DNA from: Sporothrix humicola
Taxonomy: Eukaryota; Ascomycota; Sordariomycetes; Ophiostomatales; Ophiostomataceae
DNA length: 64,000 nucleotides
Assembly: GCA_021396245.1 (NCBI GenBank)
Contig: WNYE01000011.1
Location: forward strand, 434,001-498,000
Direction: 5' to 3'
Part shown: piece after piece, positions 34,005 to 42,946 of the stretch
Layout of the letters: every line of letters begins with the position of its first letter
Position numbering within the stretch: position 1 is the first letter of the stretch
Notes under the pieces: generated by a model
Database searches by the model: none
Told to the model about the DNA's origin: nothing
The model's input: the letters and a program-made list of their open reading frames with translations, nothing else
Position numbers and translations under genes: made by a program

Positions 34005-37000
34005 TTAAACGACGTTATTATCGTGACGCAAATGCATCCGCGTCGCGTCAAACCACCACTCCAGCACCCCGGTGAATGGGACCGTGGCCCGTTTGGTGGC
34101 TTCATCGTCGTCCATGTGGACGGGATCTGACGCCGCCCGCACCGCAATGGAGGCGATATAAACATCGGGATCACTGTAGCGATCCGTATAATTGTACAAG
34201 CGATAGGGGTTATCGTCATGCCCTGACTCGGTCTTGCGGAAGCAGAACTGCAGTTCGCTGGACTCTCGGGAGACGGTGATGAGTTTTGGGGATGCGGCAG
34301 CCCAGTCGGCCCTCCACAGGCCCAGGCAGGTATCAAAACGGCGCTGGCCCTTGTCGCCCTTGTCGCCCTTGTCGTCGTTCTTGTCGTTGTTGACATAGGT
34401 GACGAGCATGCCAACGACCGGCCGGTGGGCCAGTGTTGGGTTCATGCACAGCTGGATAGTTGCAATGTTGTCCATAAAGCACCACGAGTGGAATGGGACC
34501 GTATTTTCGAGAGGGCACTCTGACTTGCGCATGGCATCCTGCATCTGTCGGAGCGCTGCGTACGGTGCGCGCAGTGCTGTCAAGCGATTGCTGTCCTTGG
34601 TCGGCTCTGTCCAGAGTCCCAGTCCTCTTCCCGACCTGTTGCCCAACCCGGTGTGGGCGGTGGCCGCATTGTTGGATGCCACAAACTCGATGCCGCGGCG
34701 GTGCCTGAAGATGTCCGGTCGGTTAAAGTAGACGCGAAACCGCTTGTCGTTGAAATGGCCAAAGAGGGCCTGCGTCTGCAAGGGACGCTCTCGGCGGCCC
34801 AATCCCTCGTCAATCCACTTCTCCCGCAAGTTTGTAGCAATCTACCGTGTCGTATTAGCTGTTGCCAGTATGTGTGTAGAAGCTAACAGAGGGGCCCGAA
34901 GGGGCGCGGGTAAGATAAAAGAAGCAGAAAAAAAAAGCATATCTAATAAATATGCGCAGACATACCTGGAGTCGAGAGAAAACAACTGTCTCACGGGGCT
35001 CGGCCACCCAGTGCACAAAACGAACGTGCTCGCCGGGTGCTAGCTTCAGATACACCCAGACGCACTCCCTTCCTCTCAAGGCTCGGTCAGTGTAGGGATA
35101 CGTGTCGGCGTCCGTGTCGAGGCGGTCGTCGGTGTAAATGTCCCCGTGGGCATCGGCCCCTTCGTCCTTTCTGTGTGCAATGATGGTCCAAATGGAGTGG
35201 GAGATGGTGTCGTAGGCCACCGAGTAGCCCACGGTGTCGGGCGCGTTAAACTCGACGTGCCGCATGCGGTAGGGATAGCGCGCGTTGATCCTGCGATATG
35301 TGTGTTCTTTTCTCTTATGGACGGAGTTGCATCGGTCATTGTAATGTTCGGCCAGGAGTGAGAGATCGGTGACCGTCAGAGAGTTGTTGACCTTGGGCAT
35401 GGGAGCGGGCCACAGCAGCCTCGGCGGCGGGATTTCGCTGCGGGGAATGTAGATTGCGAAACGGCCTAAGCCGCCAAATCCACCCTCATATTCATCATCA
35501 TATTCATCGTCATATTCATCGTCATATCCATCGTCATATCCATCGTCATACCCATCGTCATATTCATCGTCATATTCATCACACTCGAAATCATGCGGAT
35601 CGCGCGGCGCGACGAAAATGGGATGTATGATGGTGTCGGAGCCAAACTTGTGCGCGCTGAGACTTCGTTTTCTCTGTTCATAGCCAATGTTTACCACGTG
35701 GTTTCTGGCATCTTTTGCCATCACTGAGATGTCGGAGACCTTGGCTCCCTGGATTGACGAAAGGAGAAAAGAAAACGGCCGTGTTAGCATATAGGCGGAT
35801 AGGTCATCGCCATGGGTTGTCGCATTTCTTGTCAATGATGGGTGACGGAGACACATTCAACTCACAGCAGTGTCAATGTCCAGCCACATGGAAGCATCGG
35901 CAAATAGACGAAGATTGATCAAGGTGCAATCCCATCCAACTTCCCGCATGGACGGTTGCTGCTGGATCTGGGCGCGCCATGCTTCTTCGAGTGACGTGCG
36001 AGTGGTCTGGTACGTCTGGCCGCCACCGGGGCTTTCAAGACCAAAAAACCGCACAATGCGAATGCCAATGTGGTCACGGCCGACATGGAGGCGCAAGCGA
36101 TTCGCTTTGGTCGCAGCTGAGCCGGGAAACAAAAGGACCGCCCGTTTGTCCATGCTGGTGCTTCCGACATGCGTGTTGAACAGACGCCGGACGTAATATC
36201 TGCCCTCCACTTGCATAAAAGACGCGTACACGGGTCTGTCAAGGCGTATGTTGTAGGTTATGTCTTGTTTTGCTGTCTGCATTGCTGCCTTTTTTGCTGT
36301 CTTCGTTGCTGTCCGTGCTGCCAGTGCTGCATTCCCTACAATCTGCATTTGTTTGGCTGCAATGGCCGTTCCCACGGACGCAACCACGGCCAGTTCGCGC
36401 ACGAGGTGCTGGCCCACCATGAGCCACACCTCGAAGGGGACCGCCCGAGCAGCCTGTCCTTTCGTCGTACTCGAAAAGTGCTCTTGAATGCGGGACACAA
36501 AGTGTGACCATCTCTGGCGCTCAGCGCCATCCACATATGGGGGAAACGTGTACTGTGTCGCCGCGATGAAATCGTTGGCGGTGAGGGAGCCACGCCAAAT
36601 GACCGCTCTATTGTTGGCGTAGAATGCGAAAGGAAGCTTGCCAAACCCCGCCCCGCCGGCTGATGCACCAGAAACATCTTCCTTTGCAAGAAATCTGCGT
36701 CGGTGTGCGTCGATGAACATTTCGACGGAAGGCAGCTGCAACTCGTGACGCAACGCCATGACAAGACACCCGGGATGTGCAGCGTTGGCAACGGCGGCTC
36801 TGTCACTTTCATGCGCTCCGACGGGCCAACTGAGAGGATCAGAGTCCTCGTCGCCTTGGGTAGTAGGTTCCACATTGTAGTGGTCCCAGTGGCACATGTG
36901 CACGCGGTATTGAGCTAATCTGGTCCGGTGTCGATCCAGATCGGTAAACTCGTTTTCGCTGTCGCCGGCCGTGTCAATGTTGAAGCGGGCAAACCCCCGC

Positions 37001-37275
37001 GAGACAAAAGTAAATTCGTCCGTGATCCCGCCATAGACAGCTGGAAATGGTCAGCGATTATACAAGAGCTATAAGAGTATACCATAGTGCACAGTGGGCA
37101 GCCCATAATACACCTAACCGATGACAGCCAAGAAGAGATACTTACCTGCGACGAACCTATCGCCAGCGACAAACGAGAACTGGCAAAACACACAGCGTGC
37201 CATCGCCATGCAGTAATGTTTTGGCACCGGCACCTCATCATCATCCCACTCGAAAGTTGGGACGCCGTATTCCAT
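34005..37275 (-). CDS. F-box-like Cys-motif family protein, paralogue B
   Basis: Four exons give 974 residues: 37146-37275, 35866-37040, 34966-35748 and 34005-34841, with the same intron phases as A (1, 0, 0). The start at 37275 (MEYGVPTFEWDDD) is the nearest ATG before the shared Cys motif RCVFCQFSFVAGD. An NAAHPGC segment follows, then the F-box-like VPFEVWLMVGQHLV and the DRPVYASFMQVEGRYYVRRLF block. Exon 3 carries a tandem acidic run (DEYDDGYDDGYDDG) and then EFNAPDTVGYSVAYD. Exon 4 ends GVLEWWFDATRMHLRH, matching A. It lies in tandem with A and C in the same orientation. Function unknown; the family resemblance to A is seen directly and the F-box reading is inference. Confidence 0.82.
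35490..35582 (-). repeat. 12-bp coding repeat (D/E-Y-D-D)n in paralogue B
   Basis: Tandem 12-bp units of the type CATATTCATCGT and CATATCCATCGT on the plus strand encode Asp-Glu-Tyr-Asp and Asp-Gly-Tyr-Asp repeats. It sits in exon 3 where paralogue A has a different acidic/Gln run, so the linker is independently expanded in each copy. Confidence 0.9.
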
Positions 37276-38026
37276 TTTGCCCCGGTTTACTCCGTAAACG
37301 AATGTCTTTCCCCTTTGTCTGTACTTTGGTGATTTGCTGTTGATGAGGCGTGTACGACGCGAATGTGGTTTGTTTTGAAATAAATCAGAACTGAGGTTCC
37401 ATAATTTAAGGAGTAGCGGTCGAGGCTGCGTTGCGTATCGTATCCTTGGGGCTGGGACCCAACACCTCTTAGCCAATAACAACCACTGCCGTCAAGATCC
37501 ACTTCTGTTTTCACGTTTTTTGTGAAAACGGAAGTGGATCTGTGGATCCTATCCTGGCACAAGTGGACCAATCCCATGCAACACCCAGAAATCAAGTTAG
37601 AAACCAGTCGTGCCAGTGCCTATAACACCCACTGACCCAACGTAGCAAAGGGTTTGGCTAATGTCACCGCCTTGTCGAAACATACAAAGTGCTTGTTAAC
37701 TCTGTGTCGTAATTTACTTCTAAACAACGTACTGAACTGGTTAAATATGCTCTGGCGTCTTTAATGGGCTCCAGTCGATGTTTAGGTGGGCAGTTCAAAG
37801 GCCGTTCGAATAGAGACTGATCGGAGAACATAAAACAAGAGACATTTTCTCCAGGCTCCCGGTACATCCACCGACAAGTTCAACCGCCCCAACACAGCCA
37901 AATTCTAAGAGGCTAATGTGTAAGTGTTGTAGTTTATAGACGTATATAGCGCTTTTGAGGGGTGTGGGGAGTCGGTAGCTCGATGGTTGAATTGTCGGTA
38001 GATGTACGTCGTACCGGGAGCCGTGA
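37276..38026. other. Intergenic between paralogues B and C
   Basis: Contains a 19-bp inverted repeat at 37496-37540 (listed separately) and the upstream region of B. Minus-strand sequence at about 37.7-37.9 kb may hold faint remnants of the missing C-terminal half of paralogue C, but I could not establish this by eye. Confidence 0.4.
37496..37540. repeat. 19-bp inverted repeat with 7-nt loop
   Basis: The left arm GATCCACTTCTGTTTTCAC (37496-37514) pairs with the right arm at 37522-37540, with one mismatch, around the loop GTTTTTT. It could form a stable hairpin in DNA or RNA. It lies about 220 bp upstream of the start of paralogue B. It could be a small mobile-element relic, a structured RNA or a regulatory site; the sequence does not decide. 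Confidence 0.85.
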
Positions 38027-39561
38027 TTACCGTCCGGGACCTGCCGCGGGCCCATTATAAACGCTATCACCAAGCATCTCGTGCAGCACTTGTCTGCATT
38101 CTATGTTCTCGACCGGGTTTCCCTCAGAATACATCTCTATCTCGCAGATCTTTCTTCTCTGTGTCAAGTGTCAGCAGGGCGCTCAGATAAAATAAACGAA
38201 TAAACGAATGGCATCCAAGGGAACAACCTACATCTGACATTGTCCCGAATGCCGGGCTCGGATATGCGGCCAGGTCCAGCATATAGCAATTCCATTTGAC
38301 GCCATTCGTGTGCGCCTGAGAGACCAGTTTCCACCACGTCTTCTCGCTCTGTGACGGCTTGTCAAAGTCTGCAGGATCCTTGACCGGAAACATGCGAAGG
38401 CATCGGCAGCCAACGCCGTCGTAGGCAGTGTAGATGCGCACATAGTAGGGAGAGTTTGTGGCTGCTGATAAGCCAGGAAATATCAAGACTGCGTCTTTGC
38501 TCTCTTCCACTTTGCTGTCCTCGTTTTCTCTGTTGAACAGAGCCTCCACATAAAATTTGTCTTCCATCCGGACAAAGGACGCAAACACGGGTCTGTCCAA
38601 ATATGCGCAGGAGAATATGTCGCCCGGCCCAGAGGTGACAAAATCATGCATTGTGACATAGGCGCACTCGTGGACCAGGTTCTCGGCGACCATGTGCCAC
38701 ATCTCGAGCGGCAGGGTCCCAGGGTAGAGTTTGTTTGCCAGCCGCTGGGCAAGGTCGTTTTTGATGCGTCTGTGTCTTTTGTGCTCTTCGGCCCTGTCCG
38801 GCATAGCGACGGTGCACCCCGCGAATGTCAAAAAATTATAGAGTGCGCGGTCCTCAGGTCTGCGAAGGTGATCAGGGTAATGGGAGTCAAGGTCATCAGA
38901 GCCATAGTCATCATTATCATTTTCGTCGACGTCGGGCTCGCCGAGCAGCCCAGAATAGACACCAAAGCCACGGGGCCCCGCGTAGTACATACGGCAGTCG
39001 GTGCGGCTAATGTACACGTTCCCCGTGCCCCTTTCGATCTTGGCGGGCACGGTAGGCATCTTGAAGCCAAAGCGTAGCGCGATGGAAAAGCACGACGGGT
39101 GCGCGGCATCGGCGAGACAGTCATGGCCAGAGCTGCTTTCGTTGTTGCCGTTTCGTTGAGAGACGCCCTGTTTTCCATGGCTGTTGCCCATAAAGATTCC
39201 GTACACCTCGATTCTTGTGCGGTACTTGCTGTGATCCTTGTAGTGGTTCTTGTGGACGTGGTCGGCGCCGCTCACAATGGAGGTATTTGGCACATATGTC
39301 AGCTCGTTCGAGATCCCGTCAAAGAGGGCTGATCCACTCAACATAAAACGGAATGGTAAGCTCGTGCAGGAAAAGAAGAAGACTGCAAACACAGCGATAG
39401 GACATCGTACCTAGAATAATCTTATCACCGGGGACCAACGAAAAGTTGCAAAAGTCACAGCGGGCTGAGCTCATGCAGTACATTGACCACGCATACATCC
39501 CGGGCAGGTCGCCATCATCGACAGGCCCATTATCGGACTCTGAACCGAGTGTCAAAGCCAT
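38027..39561 (-). CDS. F-box-like Cys-motif family protein, truncated paralogue C
   Basis: The preferred model has three exons, 39411-39561, 38232-39328 and 38027-38158, with family phases 1 and 0 and a product of 459 residues. It has the Cys motif RCDFCNFSLVPGD, an ADAAHPSC segment, the F-box-like LPLEMWHMVAENLV and DRPVFASFVRMEDKFYVEALF. The start at 39561 (MALTLGSESDNG) is the closest ATG matching B. Exon 3 begins like B (RRKICEIEMYSEGNPVENIE against KVSDISVMAKDARNHVVNI) but meets a stop after 43 codons, so the whole second half of the family is missing. If intron 2 is not removed, the frame stops at 38124 instead. It is either a shortened functional copy or a decaying one. Confidence 0.65.
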
Positions 39562-40276
39562 GATGTTGCGCCATTGGCGTATGCGTCGTCGATATGAATC
39601 AGCTGTTGCAGTGTTGACAATGAGAAAGGAGAAATCGTCATTGGCAGAATCTCTGGGGGGGATGTGGAAGTTGGAAGGCGGTGTAAACGTAAAGAGACTG
39701 TGGCGTGTGCTTATGTAATCGAGTAAAGACATCCATAGAATTACGGACAACGGCGATTTCTGGGCGGCTCCCATTACCACGTCTACCTTGTCTTGAATTG
39801 AAGGCTTTAATTTTGTGTAAAACGTTGATGTATCATGAATATTTCATTAAATGTGGGTTTGTCCTTAAGTTGACAAATGTTTTTTTATATTATTTTATTT
39901 CGTCAAAGTTGAATGAAAATTAAGGCAAAGGAAATCATAAAGAAGCCCCTCTATCATAACGGGAACACAATAACAATTCGATGGTTATGCTTATTACATT
40001 TTATCGTACAATATCTATTTATTTTCGACGTCATTTGAGCTCCATACAATTCAGTGTCGTGATGGATTTCCATTTTGGGATGTTAGTCGGTGGTTTTAGT
40101 CGGCCGCAGTGGCCCGTTTTTAGCGGATACTCTTTTCCGGCGGGTGTTCATTGACGTAGCGCAAACTAGCTCGAGCTCCCCTCTGAGCTCCTATAAGGTG
40201 AGAAGAGAGATGTCGACGTCTTTCTCTTTCTTCCACTGCACAATAACCGCGTTTTAAAACTTCAACACCACCCAAA
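39562..40276. other. Divergent promoter, paralogue C and EthD gene
   Basis: AT-rich at about 39.83-40.05 kb. Near the EthD gene there is a GC-richer stretch with TTTTCCGGCGGG (about 40132-40144), a partial match to the CCGGGAAA elements of the neighbouring cluster. A TATA-type box lies at 40192. Confidence 0.4.
40192..40197 (+). promoter_or_regulatory. TATA box of the EthD gene
   Basis: TATAAG within CTCCTATAAGGTGAG, 85 nt upstream of the ATG at 40277, followed by a pyrimidine-rich stretch and a CA-rich leader. Confidence 0.5.
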
Positions 40277-40765
40277 ATGTCCGACGAAACCCCCAAGAAG
40301 ACAGTCAGCATCGTCGCGTTTATGAAGCGCAAGCCGGGCCTGACGCACGAGCAGTTCTACCACCACTGGGTCAACGTCCACGGTCCGCTCGTCAAGCCCT
40401 GGGCCAAGAAGCACGGGTTTTTGGAGTACCGCCAGGTAAGTTTTCTTTCCTCGCTTCGCTCGCTTTTCTTTCCTCGCTCGCTCGAGGTCCCTCCTCGCTA
40501 CGCTCGTCGCTAACGTTTGCAGATCCACCTCTACCCCGCGCTCAACTCCAACCGTGCCGTGGTCGGCCCCGAACTGGCCGGCCGCAACACGGAGCTCGAG
40601 AACTGGGACGGCTGTGCGGTGTTTGAGCTGGAGAGCCTCGAAAAGTTTGAGGCGGCGTTCCAGGACCCGTACTACCAGGATCTTATTTCGAAAGACGAGG
40701 AGCAGTTTATTGACAAGTCGGCGGGTGTCATGCGCCGCCGGGGCGAGCTGAACCGCATCATTTAG
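40277..40765 (+). CDS. EthD-domain protein
   Basis: Two exons, 40277-40435 and 40523-40765, join in phase 0 across an 87-nt intron (GTAAGT donor, TTTGCAG acceptor). The product has 133 residues. It is one EthD/dimeric alpha-beta barrel domain: VSIVAFMKRKPGLTHEQFYHHW, then VNVHGPLVKPWAKKH, with a C-terminal F-x-DPYYQDLISKDEEQFID segment typical of the family. Such proteins bind or transform small polar or polyketide-like ligands, and some act as isomerases or accessory factors. There is no signal peptide, so it is cytosolic. The stop lies only 35 bp from the convergent stop of the dialkylglycine decarboxylase-like gene, which suggests, but does not prove, a shared pathway. Confidence 0.9.
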
Positions 40766-40800
40766 ACAGACAAAGAAATAAAATCAATTAAGCTCAAGTA

Positions 40801-42159
40801 TTAGAGAATGTGGTTGTACGGCTCTTCGGACAACACTTTTTCAAACGCCCTCTCCAGAATGGCCAGGCCCTTCTCGACTTCTTCGACGGTGACATTGATG
40901 GGCGGCGCCAGCCTGAAGACGCCACAGGCGCCCGGGTGGGCGACAACCTGGCACGACAGGCCCATGTCCATGGCGGCCATGGCGAGGGCGACACTGAGGT
41001 CGACACCGGGCGTTTTAAGCTCCTTGTCCGTAATGATCTCCATGCCCTGCAGCAGACCGCGGCCGCGAATGTCGCCGACGATCCAGTATTTCTCCTGGAG
41101 CTTGCGCATGCCGGCCGTCAGCTGTTCGCCGCGCGCCTTGGCCCAGCCACTTAGGTCGTCCCGCACGACAATCTCAATCACCTTGTTGGCCACGGCCGCC
41201 GGCAGCGGGTCGTTGTAGTGCGTTGTGACCCAGAGGTAGCCGGCCGCAGTTGCGCGTTTCTCGATTTCGGCCGTCGTGCTGACCGCCGCCACAGCCATGC
41301 CGCAGCCAATCGTCTTGGACATGGCCAGGATGTCCGGCACAAAGCCGTCTCTCTCAAAAGCAAACAGGTCGCCCGTGCGGCCCAGGCCCGTCTGCGCCTC
41401 GTCGGCAATGATCAACATGCCCCGCTTGCGGCACTCCTCGGCCAGCCGCTTCATGTAGCCCGGCGGCGGCTCAAAGATGCCGCCGGCCGACAGGATGGGC
41501 TCGACCACAAACGCCGCCAGCGAGCCCACCGACTGCGTGTCCACCATGGCCCACCCCCAGGCCATCTCCGTCTCCCAGTCGTATGTGCTGACGCAGTCGG
41601 TGGCGCCGTCGGGCGAGACCTTTCTAAAAACAGAGCGGTAGGCATTTGGCGACGGAAACGAGATCTGGCCGGGCATGACGGGACCGCCCTTGGACCGCCC
41701 CAGAGCGTAGGTGGCCGATGCCGCGCCCGAAGTGACGCCGTGGTAGCTGTTGGCAAACGCCACAATCTCGAATTTGCCCGTGGCGCACTTGGCCATCTTG
41801 ATGGATGCCTCGACCGACTCGGAGCCGGTGGATAGCAAAAAGGATTTCTGGAGCGGGGCGGGCAGCACTTTGCCCAGCGTCTCGGCAAACTGCACGACGG
41901 GCTCGCAGATCATGAGGCTCATCAGGTGGTCGAGCTGGCCGGCGTACTGCGTGACGACCTCGACGATTTCCGGGTGCGAGTGGCCGAGCAGCGCCGACAT
42001 TTGGCCCGATGTAAAGTCGAGCAGCTCTTTGCCGTCGACATCGTAGAGCACCGAGCCCTTGGCAGAACGGATGACCCTCTTCAAGAAGGGCATGCCCGTC
42101 TGCATCAGGTACTTGTCGGCCTTGGCCCAAAAGACGGCCTCGTCAAAAGGTTCGGCCAT
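40801..42159 (-). CDS. 2,2-dialkylglycine decarboxylase-like aminotransferase
   Basis: A 452-residue, intronless, PLP-dependent class III (fold type I) aminotransferase. It resembles bacterial 2,2-dialkylglycine decarboxylase along most of its length: LDFTSGQMSA, GHSHPEI, YAGQLDHL, LLSTGSESVEA, AASATYALGR, DEAQTGLGRTG and GVFRLAPP. By remembered alignment, Gln53 corresponds to the decarboxylase Gln52, Lys282 (AMSKT) to the PLP lysine 272 and Arg416 to the carboxylate-binding Arg406. Trp138 is replaced by Tyr139 (NSYHG). The known reaction decarboxylates dialkylglycines such as 2-aminoisobutyrate or isovaline and transaminates pyruvate to alanine. No targeting signal is evident. It shares a 787-bp promoter with the permease. 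A plain omega-aminotransferase function is the alternative. Confidence 0.88.
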   Translation of the reverse strand: MAEPFDEAVFWAKADKYLMQTGMPFLKRVIRSAKGSVLYDVDGKELLDFTSGQMSALLGHSHPEIVEVVTQYAGQLDHLMSLMICEPVVQFAETLGKVLPAPLQKSFLLSTGSESVEASIKMAKCATGKFEIVAFANSYHGVTSGAASATYALGRSKGGPVMPGQISFPSPNAYRSVFRKVSPDGATDCVSTYDWETEMAWGWAMVDTQSVGSLAAFVVEPILSAGGIFEPPPGYMKRLAEECRKRGMLIIADEAQTGLGRTGDLFAFERDGFVPDILAMSKTIGCGMAVAAVSTTAEIEKRATAAGYLWVTTHYNDPLPAAVANKVIEIVVRDDLSGWAKARGEQLTAGMRKLQEKYWIVGDIRGRGLLQGMEIITDKELKTPGVDLSVALAMAAMDMGLSCQVVAHPGACGVFRLAPPINVTVEEVEKGLAILERAFEKVLSEEPYNHIL

Positions 42160-42946
42160 GGTGAGGTTGAAGAAAGCGGTTGTGAAGGGAAGTTGAAAAC
42201 CGATAAAGAGATAATGATAGTAGGACGAAAGTAAAATGTCAAAATAGGATAGTACCGCAGAAACGCCACACCTATAGCTACATTTTGCATCCTTGGCTGT
42301 GCTGCGAGCTGTTCGTTATAAGTCAAGTGAACAGTGGTGTAAGTCGAGCTGTTGTTCGCGTCCGTGATTGGCTCCGGGAAAGCGTGTCGTTGCAACCCCA
42401 GAATTCCGGGAAACCTTTGCGCCGGGAAACTTTTTGTTGACGATTGATAGCGGGGGCCAATAGCGCGGCTAGCTTTCCCGGCCGGGAAACAACTTACACG
42501 TTTCCCGCTTTGTGCGGGCACCTGTCACTCTCTTCGCTTCTATCGCACCAAAGCGCTGTTACTGTCAGTGTTATCAGTCCAATGCCTCCGTCTCCTATCA
42601 CAACGCTAGGACCGTCTCTTCGTTTCTCCTCGTCCTTCCTTGCCTCTCTCTCGCTTGTCTTGTCAGATCATGGTTTGTGGTTGCGTTCCTTTGAGAACAA
42701 CACCACCTCCCTTTTGGGGTGACCTGCAGATTGTCACTCCTCGTCCACACTCTTCAGTACACCACTCTTAATGATCGCTGTATATATCAACAGGGTCGCA
42801 TGTCTTTTCTGTCATCTTCGCCGGGTCCCTGACCAGGACAACGAACTCTAGCCAACTTTCCCCCTCCCCTTTTCACATTCATTATTTCCTTACATACCTT
42901 TGTTTGATTTACACATTTATTCCAACTCCGTCTCTCTCCCGCCGCC
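42160..42946. promoter_or_regulatory. Bidirectional promoter of decarboxylase and permease
   Basis: This 787-bp region separates divergently transcribed genes. It holds repeated CCGGGAAA elements at 42374-42381, 42406-42413, 42422-42429, 42474-42481 (reverse) and 42482-42489, plus GTTTCCCGC at 42500-42508. TATATAT at 42781-42787 lies 160 nt before the permease ATG and probably serves it. A CT-rich stretch (42.58-42.67 kb) follows the elements. Confidence 0.7.
42474..42489. promoter_or_regulatory. 16-bp palindromic operator candidate
   Basis: TTTCCCGGCCGGGAAA is a perfect 16-bp palindrome made of two abutting CCGGGAAA elements. Three further direct copies and one near copy lie within 110 bp. 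Zn2Cys6 regulators bind CGG/CCG half-sites as dimers, and one is encoded at 44.7-47.0 kb, so binding by that protein is a reasonable inference. Confidence 0.65.

Noticed and set aside
29793..39561. Three genes read as pseudogenes because of frame breaks
   Set aside because: All frame breaks in copies A and B fall at introns with matching phases, and lengths close exactly, so these are intact spliced genes; only C is shortened.
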